DNA of 64,000 nucleotides, from contig JAHCHE010000019.1 of NCBI GenBank assembly GCA_026129905.1, positions 62,001 to 126,000 of the forward strand. Reading direction: 5' to 3'. Both the position numbers and the translations under genes were made by a program. Of this stretch, positions 32,999 through 41,212 are shown piece by piece. This stretch comes from Bryobacteraceae bacterium. GTDB lineage: Bacteria > Acidobacteriota > Terriglobia > Bryobacterales > Bryobacteraceae. Under the pieces are notes generated by a model, which was given only the letters and a program-made list of their open reading frames with translations, did no database searches and had not been told where the DNA came from. How positions within the stretch are numbered: the first letter of the stretch is position 1; every line of letters starts with the position of its first letter.

Positions 32999-33495
32999 TT
33001 CCTCTTCCGATCGCTGCGTAGCGCCTTCATTTCCAGGCGATAGCGGCGCCGCTCGCCCGCTTCTTCGTAGCGCCGCTTCTCCTCCTCGGTTTCCGGGATC
33101 ACCGGCCCCACCGGCGTCGGCTGGCCTTCGCTGTCTAACGCGACAAAAGTGAGATAGGCCGACGACGTGTGCCGCACGACCCCGCTCTCCAGGTCCTCGA
33201 CCATCACCTTGACGCCGACTTCCATGGACGTCCGGAACACCCGGTTCACCGAGGACTTCAACACCAGGAGTTGCCCGATCTTCACCGGGTGCAGGAACGA
33301 CATGTTATCCACCGACGCCGTCACCACCGGGCGCCGCGAGTGCCGCGCCGCGGCCAGCGCCCCCGCCAGGTCCACTACGTGCATGACCCGCCCGCCCAGC
33401 AGATCGCCCAGCGGGTTGGCGTCGTTCGGAAGCGCGACCTCGGAATACTCGGAGACCGAATGCCGCACCGGCCTTCCTTCCAGTTGCTCGCTCAC
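32989..33495 (-). CDS. acyl-CoA thioesterase, hotdog fold
   Basis: 168 residues from GTG 33495; the longer frame to 33624 adds Arg-rich residues and crosses the promoter of the TPR gene. The hotdog motif is clear: NPLGDLLGGRVMHVVDLAGALAAARH, VVTASVDNMSFLHPVKIGQLL and SAYLTFVALDSEG, as in YciA / cytosolic acyl-CoA hydrolases, which hydrolyse acyl-CoAs to free acid plus CoA. The C-terminus is a charged helix (EEEKRRYEEAGERRRYR). Its end overlaps the efflux permease gene on the other strand. Confidence 0.87.
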   Translation of the reverse strand: MSEQLEGRPVRHSVSEYSEVALPNDANPLGDLLGGRVMHVVDLAGALAAARHSRRPVVTASVDNMSFLHPVKIGQLLVLKSSVNRVFRTSMEVGVKVMVEDLESGVVRHTSSAYLTFVALDSEGQPTPVGPVIPETEEEKRRYEEAGERRRYRLEMKALRSDRKRNHS

Positions 33496-33545
33496 GGAAT
33501 CCAGAATAGCAGCGCGCCTCCGCCGGCTCGCCCTGCCGCAGTCCG

Positions 33546-33551
33546 TACAAT
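33546..33551 (+). promoter_or_regulatory. -10-like TACAAT, leaderless spacing, small TPR gene
   Basis: TACAAT ends 8 nt before ATG 33560. The intervening AAGGTTCT has only a weak Shine-Dalgarno match. No -35 consensus is visible. Confidence 0.35.
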
Positions 33552-33559
33552 AAGGTTCT

Positions 33560-33880
33560 ATGGCAACCGACCGTCTGGACACGCTGAAGGCCTTGGTGGA
33601 ACAGAATCCCGCCGACAGCCGCACCCGCTATATGCTCGCCATGGAACTGGCGCGGCAAGGAGCCCCGGAAGCGGCGGTGACGGAGTTCGCCGCCATCGCC
33701 GACGCCGACGCGGACTACGTCGCCGCCTACTACCACGGCGGCCAGGCGCTCGAAAGCCTCGGTCGCCTCGATGAGGCGCGGGAAACCTATCGCCGCGGCA
33801 TCCAGGCGTGCGACCGGACCGGCAACCAGAAAACCAAGTCCGAGTTGCAGGACGTCCTCGACGCCCTCGGCGACGCGTGA
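33560..33880 (+). CDS. small TPR-repeat protein
   Basis: 106 residues, cytoplasmic, built of about two and a half tetratricopeptide repeats (DSRTRYMLAMELARQGAPEAAV, DYVAAYYHGGQALESLGRLDEA, then ARETYRRGIQACDR). Such small TPR proteins act as adaptors; the partner is unknown. It diverges from the thioesterase gene 64 bp away and precedes the zinc-protease-like gene by 37 bp. Confidence 0.78.
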   Translation: MATDRLDTLKALVEQNPADSRTRYMLAMELARQGAPEAAVTEFAAIADADADYVAAYYHGGQALESLGRLDEARETYRRGIQACDRTGNQKTKSELQDVLDALGDA

Positions 33881-33917
33881 CGGCTTGCCCGCGCACGACC
33901 GGTACTGAGGCGTTGAA

Positions 33918-34814
33918 GTGAAGCTCTCCCGCGCTTTTGTCTTTCTGCTGATTCTCTTCCCTTCCCTCGGCCCCTCGGCCGATCCCTCGGCGGCCGTGGA
34001 TCTGTCGCCGTCCCTCGCCGAATGGAAGCGGCAGATCGAGGAGACCGGGAGCGGCAAGCTCATTCTCGCCCGCATTTACACCGACGTGGAACAGAACCGG
34101 ATCGTCATCCCCGCCGACGCCGAACAACGCCGCGTCCTCATCCGCTATTTCCTCAACCCCGCGTTCGTCGACGAGTTCGTCGAGATGCACGCCGCCAACC
34201 TCAACCACTCCGGCCCGGAAGGATCCCTTCACTTCATCCTCCTCAACATGGCGCGCGCCGCCGAATGGGGCGAGCACGAGGAGGCGGTCCTCGGTCACGA
34301 GTTTGGCCACGTCTGGCTCCACGCGACCGGCTATCCTTTTCCCGTCTACGAGGGCGGGGCCGACTCGTGCGTCTCCATCCAGGCCGGCGACGCCGTCCAG
34401 CACGTCGTGATTCGCGCCGAGATGGACCGGCGCGGCATCGTCTACCGTCATTACTGGACGGCCAACCTGGAACGGCTTCTCGATGCCATCGAAGGCGGCG
34501 GCGTCGCGCCGGCCACCGCGCTGCCGGTCTGCCGGGCGGCCGCACAGGTGGTTCTATGGCTTGATGCCAGGCTTGGGCTTACGCCGGAGAGTTGGGACCG
34601 CTACGACGACCTTATCGCGGCTCTGGACCGCTCGTTTCCCGAACTCAAGTCCGAGGTCGACGCGCTCGAGGCGCTGATCCGCGGCCGCGACGTCGCCGAA
34701 CCCGCGGCGCACCTGGAGGTTCTACGGCAGGCGCTCGTGGAAATGTACCGTTTTTTCGCCCGCTGGCCGCCGCCCGAAGACACTCCTCAATCCGCTGAAA
34801 ATAAAGGGAATTGA
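33918..34814 (+). CDS. secreted HExxH protein, putative zinc metallopeptidase
   Basis: 298 residues from GTG 33918 with a signal peptide (FVFLLILFPSLGPSA). The segment EAVLGHEFGHVWLHATGYP contains HEFGH (HExxH), the zinc site of gluzincins and metzincins; a third ligand could be Glu in VYEGGADSC, 20-25 residues downstream, as in gluzincins. The C-terminal half is helical. I do not recognise the family and activity is inferred from the motif only. It lies upstream of mreB, separated by 155 bp with a promoter candidate. Confidence 0.65.
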   Translation: MKLSRAFVFLLILFPSLGPSADPSAAVDLSPSLAEWKRQIEETGSGKLILARIYTDVEQNRIVIPADAEQRRVLIRYFLNPAFVDEFVEMHAANLNHSGPEGSLHFILLNMARAAEWGEHEEAVLGHEFGHVWLHATGYPFPVYEGGADSCVSIQAGDAVQHVVIRAEMDRRGIVYRHYWTANLERLLDAIEGGGVAPATALPVCRAAAQVVLWLDARLGLTPESWDRYDDLIAALDRSFPELKSEVDALEALIRGRDVAEPAAHLEVLRQALVEMYRFFARWPPPEDTPQSAENKGN

Positions 34815-34827
34815 CTGATTACAGCAG

Positions 34828-34856
34828 TTGAAGCCCGGCCCTGGGTGTGCTACGCT
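34828..34856 (+). promoter_or_regulatory. possible promoter of the mre cluster
   Basis: TTGAAG (34828-34833), a 17-bp spacer and TACGCT (34851-34856) lie about 115 bp upstream of mreB. An AGCCCGGC / GCCGGGC inverted repeat surrounds it (34832-34839 and 34866-34872). The match is weak. Confidence 0.28.
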
Positions 34857-34969
34857 TTGAGATGCGCCGGGCCTCTTCACCTCAAAGCAATCGTGTCCGC
34901 TCATACGTTTGTATTTAGTCTTGCGGTCCGGCGGTATTCCTATTCATACGACCGAACGCTTATAAGAAC

Positions 34970-35995
34970 ATGAATCCTCGCTCTATTTTTAGCTTGTTCT
35001 CATCGGACCTGGCGATCGATCTGGGCACGGCCAATACGCTCGTCTATGCGAAGGGGCGCGGCATTGTGGTGAACGAGCCTTCGATTGTCGCGATCAACAA
35101 AGTGAACGGAGAGGTCGAGGCGGTCGGCCGCGAAGCCAAGGAAATGCTTGGCCGCACGCCCGGCAATATCGTCGCCGTCAGGCCTCTCAAGGACGGCGTC
35201 ATCGCGGACTTCAAAGTCACCGAGCGGATGCTGAACTACTTCATCCAGAAGGCGCACGGCCGCAAGATGCTGGTTCACCCCCGCATCATCATCGGCGTCC
35301 CCAGCGAAATCACGCAGGTGGAGAAACGCGCGGTGATCGACTCGGCCTACCGCGCCAAAGCCAGCGAAGTCCACCTCGTCGAGCAGGCTATGGTCGCCGC
35401 CATCGGCGCCGGCCTGCCCATCACCGAGCCTTCCGGCAATATGGTGGTCGACATCGGCGGCGGTACCACCGACGTCGCGGTCATCTCGCTTTCCGGCATT
35501 GTCTACTCGCGCTCGGTCCGCGTCGCCGGCAATGAGATCGACGAAGCGATCATGCAGTATCTCAAGCGCAAGTACAACCTCCTCATCGGCGAGCGCACCG
35601 CCGAGCAGATCAAAATCCAGATCGGCTCCGCCTATCCGCTCGACAAACCATTGACAATGGAAGTGAAAGGTAGGAATCTGATCGAAGGCGTGCCGCGCAC
35701 CATCGTTGTCGATGACAGCGAGATCCGGGAGGCGACTTCTGAATGCGTGGCCACGATCATGAACGCGATCCGCGTTGCGCTGGAACGTACGCCGCCGGAG
35801 CTGAGCGCCGATATCAGCGATCGCGGCATCGTCCTGACGGGCGGCGGCGCGCTGTTGCGGAACCTTGACAAACGCATCCGGGAAGAGACGGGCTTGCCGG
35901 TCTCGATTGCGGAGGAGCCTCTGGCCTGCGTCGCCTTGGGCACGGGCAAGATGCTCTCCGAGTTTAAGCTCCTTCGCAAGATTGCCATCGAGTAA
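34970..35995 (+). CDS. mreB: rod shape-determining actin homolog MreB
   Basis: 341 residues, the usual length. Actin-fold motifs: phosphate-1 [18 protein letters not shown], connect-1 and phosphate-2 [17 protein letters not shown], adenosine motif [15 protein letters not shown]. It polymerises on the inner membrane and positions the peptidoglycan elongation machinery encoded by the next five genes. It is the first gene of a tight cluster (mreB-mreC-mreD-mrdA-rodA-rne). No strong Shine-Dalgarno sequence precedes ATG 34970; TATAAGAAC lies directly upstream. Confidence 0.97.
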   Translation: MNPRSIFSLFSSDLAIDLGTANTLVYAKGRGIVVNEPSIVAINKVNGEVEAVGREAKEMLGRTPGNIVAVRPLKDGVIADFKVTERMLNYFIQKAHGRKMLVHPRIIIGVPSEITQVEKRAVIDSAYRAKASEVHLVEQAMVAAIGAGLPITEPSGNMVVDIGGGTTDVAVISLSGIVYSRSVRVAGNEIDEAIMQYLKRKYNLLIGERTAEQIKIQIGSAYPLDKPLTMEVKGRNLIEGVPRTIVVDDSEIREATSECVATIMNAIRVALERTPPELSADISDRGIVLTGGGALLRNLDKRIREETGLPVSIAEEPLACVALGTGKMLSEFKLLRKIAIE

Positions 35996-36025
35996 TCGGA
36001 GGGCGGGCCCCGGGCTGTTGCGAAC

Positions 36026-37141
36026 ATGGAGTTGCTCACCAATCGCTACCGCAACCTGAGCGTTCTCGCCTTGGCCGTCGTCGGCCAGTTGCTGCTGTTG
36101 GGCTATCAGGTCCGAAGCCGTCAGGACGTGCGCCTGGTCCGCGTCTGGGCGGTTACCGCCCTCACCGAGACGTCCTCCGCCCTTGCCGCCGCCGGCGGCG
36201 CCGTCGGGTCGCTATACCGCAATTATGTCTGGCTGGTCGGCGTCCGGCAGGAGAACGAACGTCTCTCGAAAGAACTCGCCGATCTCAAGCTCGAAGCCCA
36301 GCGTCTCCGCGCCGATCTCGGAACCGCCGACCGCGCCCAGGCCCTCACCTTGTTTCAGTCCCGCTCCGCCTCCCGCACCATTGCCGCCCGCATTATCGGC
36401 GCAGGTACCGTGACCGATTCGCGCGTCGTCTTCCTCGACGTCGGCGCCAATCAGGGCGTCGCCGACGGAATGGGCGTCATCACCCCCGACGGTCTCGTCG
36501 GGCGCGTGCGCGCGGCCTATCCCACCACAGCCCAGGTGGTGCTCCTCACCGACCCCAGTTTCGCTGCCGGCGTCATTTCGCAGAAGCATCATGTCCAGGG
36601 CGCCTTGAAGGGCAACGGCTCGGCCTTGTGCCGGGTGGACTACGTCCATAACGAGGAGAAACTCGACCAGGGCGAGTGGTTCTTCACCTCGGGCGACGAC
36701 CGGCTATTCCCCCGCGGCTTGCCCGTCGGCGTCGCCGAGGTTGTCCAGAAAGGAAAGGCGCTCAAAGACATCCTCGTATCGCCCAGCGGTCTCCGCAACG
36801 GGTTGGAAGAGGTCCTGGTGGTCCTCGAACCCGTTCACCAGCCCGTCCCCGACGCCAAGGAACCCCCGCCGGAGTTGCGCCTGCTCCCCCTTCCGCCCGA
36901 TGAGATGACCGTCAAAGAGCCCCCGGCGGGTTCCCGTCCGGCCGGCGCCGGAACGGACGCCGACGGCCTCCTCGAGCGCTATCGGCGCATCGGCGAAGCG
37001 CAAGGCCACGTCTACGGCCAGGGCGCCCCGGGATCCAGGCCTCCCGACTTCAACATTGCGCCCGCGAACTCGCCGGCGACTCCCGCCAAGCCCCCTGCCA
37101 CGCCGCCGGCCAACGGGCCCGACGTCACGCCGCTGCAATGA
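36026..37141 (+). CDS. mreC: rod shape-determining protein MreC
   Basis: 371 residues: one N-terminal membrane segment (LALAVVGQLLLLGYQV), a coiled coil at about 70-105 (RQENERLSKELADLKLEAQRL), then two beta-barrel domains with GVADGMGVITPDGLVGRV and LLTDPSFAAGV. MreC bridges MreB/MreD to PBP2. The C-terminal 100 residues are Pro/Ala-rich and disordered, a longer tail than in E. coli. It lies 30 bp after mreB and overlaps mreD by ATGA. Confidence 0.95.
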   Translation: MELLTNRYRNLSVLALAVVGQLLLLGYQVRSRQDVRLVRVWAVTALTETSSALAAAGGAVGSLYRNYVWLVGVRQENERLSKELADLKLEAQRLRADLGTADRAQALTLFQSRSASRTIAARIIGAGTVTDSRVVFLDVGANQGVADGMGVITPDGLVGRVRAAYPTTAQVVLLTDPSFAAGVISQKHHVQGALKGNGSALCRVDYVHNEEKLDQGEWFFTSGDDRLFPRGLPVGVAEVVQKGKALKDILVSPSGLRNGLEEVLVVLEPVHQPVPDAKEPPPELRLLPLPPDEMTVKEPPAGSRPAGAGTDADGLLERYRRIGEAQGHVYGQGAPGSRPPDFNIAPANSPATPAKPPATPPANGPDVTPLQ

Positions 37142-37692
37142 ACCAGTACAGCGACCTTCTGCGCGCCGGCGAACAGCGCGCCAGAAGCGGGCTCCGCTTC
37201 CAGATCGCCACGCTGATCGTGTTCCCGATCGCGGCCGTGCTGTTTCAGGTCTACGTCCCGCTGGCGTTTCCCTACGTCGGCTATCTCGAACTCCCCCTGC
37301 TGGCCACCGTCTACTTCGCCCTCAAACAACGCGAGCCCATTCAGTCGCTGCTCTACGGCGCCGGAACCGGTTTGCTCGAAGACGCCCTCTCCCACCACCC
37401 TCTCGGCATGTTCGGCATCGTCAAAACACTCGTCGGTTACTTCGCCGCCTCCGTTGGCGTGCGCTTCGACGTCGACAATCCCCTGGTCCGGTTCACCCTC
37501 ACGTTCTTTTTCTATTTCTTCCACCAGTTTCTGCACTGGGTTTTGGCCCGCGCTCTTCTGGGGGAGTTGCGCGGCTTCAGCGTGCAACAATCTCTCTTTC
37601 TCGGGCTGATGAACTCGATTGTGGCGGTTCCTCTTTTCCACGTTTTGGATAGACTGGTAAGCAGAGGATACAAAGCCTCCCTGTTGCGATAA
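37138..37692 (+). CDS. mreD: rod shape-determining protein MreD
   Basis: 184 residues with about five hydrophobic segments, among them LIVFPIAAVLFQVYVPLAF and FTLTFFFYFFHQFLHWVLA. The GAGTGLLEDALSHHPLGMFGIVKT segment is characteristic of MreD, a membrane partner of MreC. Start overlaps the mreC stop (ATGA) and its own stop is followed immediately by the mrdA start, so the three are translationally coupled. Confidence 0.92.
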   Translation: MNQYSDLLRAGEQRARSGLRFQIATLIVFPIAAVLFQVYVPLAFPYVGYLELPLLATVYFALKQREPIQSLLYGAGTGLLEDALSHHPLGMFGIVKTLVGYFAASVGVRFDVDNPLVRFTLTFFFYFFHQFLHWVLARALLGELRGFSVQQSLFLGLMNSIVAVPLFHVLDRLVSRGYKASLLR

Positions 37693-39588
37693 ATGCTCCC
37701 GGTCGAACGCGAGCGCGAGGACCTGAATCTAAAGCCGCGGCCGCCGCAGGACGACCCTCGGTTCGCCGCCGGCAGAATTGCGTTCTTTCAGTACATTACC
37801 GTCGCGGCCTTCGTCTTTCTGCTCTCCGGCTTCTGGGAGCTGCAGATCGGAAATCCCGAGTTCTACAGCGAGCGCGCCGAACGAAACCGCATCAAGGCCC
37901 TGCCGATCCTGGCGCCCCGAGGCAAGATCGTCGATCGCGACGGCCGCATCGTCGTCGACAACCACTCGTCCTACAGTCTGATCCTCTCGCGCGAGAACCT
38001 CAAACCCGAGCACCTGAAAACCATCGCCGATGGCCTCAACCTCGATTACGACGAACTCGTCAACCGCATCCGGCGCTTCGAGCGGACCCGGCCGAAATAC
38101 GAGCCCGTAATCATTAAGGAAGAGCTGACGCCGGGCGAACTCGCTTTCGTCGACGCCTATCGCAGCGTCGACGGCTTCCCCGAACTCGAGCTGATCCATG
38201 CCCAGAAACGGCAGTACCCGACCTCCGGCCTGGCGGCGCACGTGATCGGATACGTGGGCGAGGTGAGCGAGGCGGAACTGAATACGCTCGAATTCGCGCG
38301 CTATCGCCCCGGCGACGTCATCGGCAAGTCCGGCATCGAGCGGTACTACAACAACAGGCTGATGGGCGTCGATGGCCAGCGCCGCGTTCTGGTCGACAAC
38401 CTCGGCCGCGAACGCCAGGTGATGGGAATGGAGGACGCCACGCCCGGCCAGGACCTGCACCTGACGCTTGACCTCGACCTGCAAGCCGTCGCCGAGCTGG
38501 CCATGGAAGGCCGCCAGGGCGCCGTCGTCGCCCTCGACCCGCGCAACGGCGAAGTGCTGGCGATGGTCAGCCGGCCCTCCTACAATCCCAACAAATTCGC
38601 CGGCCGCATCCGCTCCCGCGATTGGAAGGAGCTGACCGACGATCCGCAGCGGCCGCTGCTCAATCGCGCCATCCAGGCGCAGCTCGCGCCCGGTTCCACC
38701 TTTAAACCGATCGTTGCGCTGGCCGGACTCGAGACCGGCGAAATCGATTCGGACTTCTCTGTCTACTGCAACGGAGGCGCGACGTTCTACGGCCGCTTTT
38801 TCAAGTGCCACGCGCGCGGCGGCCATGGCCGCGTGGACCTCTACCGCGGCCTCGTCCAGTCCTGCGACGTCTATTTCTACAACGCAGGCAATCGTCTCGG
38901 CATCGACAAGATCGCCGAGTACGCGGAGATGGCCGGCTTTGGAAAACCGACCGGCATCGATCTGCCGCACGAGGCTTCGGGTCTGGTCCCCTCGACCCGC
39001 TGGAAGCTCCGCACCTACCGCGACAAGTGGTACGCCGGCGAAACCATCTCCGTCTCCATCGGGCAGGGCGCGCTGACCGTTACGCCGCTGCAACTGGCGG
39101 CCGCCATCGGCGGTCTGGCGCTGGGCGGCGTCTGGCACACCCCGCATATGGTGAAGAATCCCGACTCGCTCCCGCCTCCCCGCACCGCCCATATCGACCT
39201 GAGCCACGCCATCCAGATCGTCAACGCCCTTTACGGCGTGGTGAACGACGGGGGTACCGGCATCCGGGCCTGGCTGCCAGGCATCGAGGTCTGCGGCAAA
39301 ACCGGGACGGCGCAGTTGGCGTCGAATGAGGCAATCCGCTCCGGCAAGGTTCCCGACACGCTGAAGGACAACGCATGGTTCTTCGGCTTTGCGCCGCGAC
39401 AGGACCCCGAACTGATCGTGGTGGCCCTGTTCGAGCATGCCGAGCACGGTCCCAACGCGGCGCCGATCGTCCGTGACGTGATCAAGGCGTATTTCGACAA
39501 AAAGGCCCGGCAGTCCGCCCCGCCGGTCCTGCTCTCATCCTCCGGCGCGCCGGCGTCAGGCGCGGCATACGCGCGGAGGGGAGAGTAA
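37693..39588 (+). CDS. mrdA: penicillin-binding protein 2 (elongasome transpeptidase)
   Basis: 631 residues, normal for PBP2. One N-terminal membrane anchor (FFQYITVAAFVFLLSGFW), a pedestal domain with YVGEVSEAELN and DVIGKSGIERYYNNRLMG, and a transpeptidase domain with the active-site motif STFK (Ser335 in PGSTFKPIVALAG), the SxD-type second motif SCDVYFYN and KTGTAQ. It crosslinks peptidoglycan along the side wall, partnered by RodA, encoded 5 bp downstream. Confidence 0.96.
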   Translation: MLPVEREREDLNLKPRPPQDDPRFAAGRIAFFQYITVAAFVFLLSGFWELQIGNPEFYSERAERNRIKALPILAPRGKIVDRDGRIVVDNHSSYSLILSRENLKPEHLKTIADGLNLDYDELVNRIRRFERTRPKYEPVIIKEELTPGELAFVDAYRSVDGFPELELIHAQKRQYPTSGLAAHVIGYVGEVSEAELNTLEFARYRPGDVIGKSGIERYYNNRLMGVDGQRRVLVDNLGRERQVMGMEDATPGQDLHLTLDLDLQAVAELAMEGRQGAVVALDPRNGEVLAMVSRPSYNPNKFAGRIRSRDWKELTDDPQRPLLNRAIQAQLAPGSTFKPIVALAGLETGEIDSDFSVYCNGGATFYGRFFKCHARGGHGRVDLYRGLVQSCDVYFYNAGNRLGIDKIAEYAEMAGFGKPTGIDLPHEASGLVPSTRWKLRTYRDKWYAGETISVSIGQGALTVTPLQLAAAIGGLALGGVWHTPHMVKNPDSLPPPRTAHIDLSHAIQIVNALYGVVNDGGTGIRAWLPGIEVCGKTGTAQLASNEAIRSGKVPDTLKDNAWFFGFAPRQDPELIVVALFEHAEHGPNAAPIVRDVIKAYFDKKARQSAPPVLLSSSGAPASGAAYARRGE

Positions 39589-39593
39589 CCGCG

Positions 39594-40685
39594 GTGGCGC
39601 GCTACCGCTCAGTCCGTGACCTGGATTGGCCGCTGTTGCTGCTCAGCGTTGCCATCTGCCTGCTCGGCATTCTCCAGATCTTCAGCGCCACCTACGAAAC
39701 CGACTTCGCGGACGCCTGGTGGAAGCAGATTGTTTGGGTGGTATTGGGCCTCCTCGTCCTGTGGGTGATGTCGCTGGTGGACTACCATTACCTGCTTGAC
39801 CGCGCACCGCTGTTCTACCTTCTCTCCATCGTCACCCTCGTCGTCGTTTTGGTGATCGGCACGAAGGTCTTCGGATCGCGTCGTTGGATCCCGCTATTCG
39901 GCGGCCTTCGACTGCAGGTGTCGGAATTCGTCAAACTGGTGATAATATTAGTAGCAGCTCGATACCTGACGGAATTGAGGACGGAGCGGCTCGAAGCCCG
40001 GGACTTGCTGAAGCTGGGGGCGCTGGTGCTTGTGCCGGTGGCCCTGGTAATGAAGCAGCCCGATCTCGGGACATCCCTCACGTATCTCGCGATCTTGGGG
40101 ATAGCGCTGTTCCTGGCGGGACTGTCCTGGCGGTACTGGCTTGGCTTCTGTGTCCTGGCCGTGGTCCTGTTTCCGCTCGGTTGGTCGATTTTGAAGGATT
40201 ACCAGAAAGAGCGTCTCTTTACATTCGTGAATCCGAGTCGTGATCCCCGCGGCGCCGGCTACCAGGTGATCCAGTCGAAGATCGCCGTCGGCGCTGGCGG
40301 ACTGCGGGGACAGGGCGTGACCCGCGGATCCCAAACGCAACTGCGTTTCCTGCCGGTCCCTCACACGGATTTCATTTTCTCCGCTTTTGGAGAAGAGCAC
40401 GGGTTTATTGGGGTCGTCTTGGCTTTAGGTTTGTATTTCCTGCTGCTGATGCAAATCGTGCAGAACGCGCAGACCGCGCCCGATCGGGCCGGCATGTACG
40501 TCTGCATGGGCGTAGCGGCATTGCTGTTATTTCAAGTGTTGGTGAACGTTGGAATGGTGGTCGGCCGTATGCCGATCACCGGCATTCCGCTGCCGCTGAT
40601 GAGCTACGGCGGATCCAACGCGTTGTCGGTATTTGCGATGTTGGGGCTGGTCAATAACGTCCGGCTCCAGAGGTTTGTGAACTGA
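39594..40685 (+). CDS. rodA: peptidoglycan polymerase RodA (SEDS family)
   Basis: 363 residues from GTG 39594. About ten membrane segments and the SEDS signature GSQTQLRFLPVPHTDFIFSAFGEEHGFIG, with the catalytic Asp region KQPDLGTSLTYLAI and the closing MSYGGSN. RodA polymerises glycan strands from lipid II in complex with PBP2. It is the last gene of the tight part of the cluster; a 527-bp gap follows before the RNase gene. Confidence 0.95.
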   Translation: MARYRSVRDLDWPLLLLSVAICLLGILQIFSATYETDFADAWWKQIVWVVLGLLVLWVMSLVDYHYLLDRAPLFYLLSIVTLVVVLVIGTKVFGSRRWIPLFGGLRLQVSEFVKLVIILVAARYLTELRTERLEARDLLKLGALVLVPVALVMKQPDLGTSLTYLAILGIALFLAGLSWRYWLGFCVLAVVLFPLGWSILKDYQKERLFTFVNPSRDPRGAGYQVIQSKIAVGAGGLRGQGVTRGSQTQLRFLPVPHTDFIFSAFGEEHGFIGVVLALGLYFLLLMQIVQNAQTAPDRAGMYVCMGVAALLLFQVLVNVGMVVGRMPITGIPLPLMSYGGSNALSVFAMLGLVNNVRLQRFVN

Positions 40686-41212
40686 AGCGACGGAAGGTGG
40701 CTTCGGCAGGATTTCAGAGCATACGGATTCTGCTTTCGCGGGTCGAGACTGGCCGTCCCGCGGGCGCGTGGTTGTGCGCGCCCGATACTTGCCGGCTGCG
40801 CGGCGCGGGATGGAACGGGCCGGCGCGACGCCGCGCCCATGCGGTGTTTTCAAGTGTCGTGAACGTGGCGCCTCTGGCGTTCCGGCGTCCGCCCGTTGGG
40901 CGGATGGCGCCGGCCATCACCGGACGGATCTCCGCACGGGCAGTTTCCCCCGCAACGGCGGGCGTAAGCGCCTATCGAACCGCGCAGGCTCGACAGCTTG
41001 CGGTACGCGCCAGGGAGCGCTGAAAATTTCATCCAGAGCTCGAATCCTTTCAATGCCCTTCAATCCGCCGCTTCGCAGCTAGACGACCGTATAGGGATAT
41101 CCGGCGCCGGCGGCCGGTTCCCGCACGGCGGGCTCCCCGTCGGCGGGACTCGCCCGGCGCGGGCTTCCGCGCGCCGGCTTCCCCCGGTGCGGTCGGGATG
41201 GCGGAGGCGCCA
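40686..41212. other. 527-bp gap before the RNase E/G gene, GC-rich and foldable
   Basis: No frame in this stretch has recognisable homology or a convincing start. From about 41090 to 41200 it contains several overlapping GC-rich inverted repeats, for example CGGCGCG / CGCGCCG near 41155-41182, so it may be a structured 5' leader of the RNase gene. Long leaders allow RNase E to regulate its own mRNA in E. coli; the same here is a guess. Confidence 0.45.
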
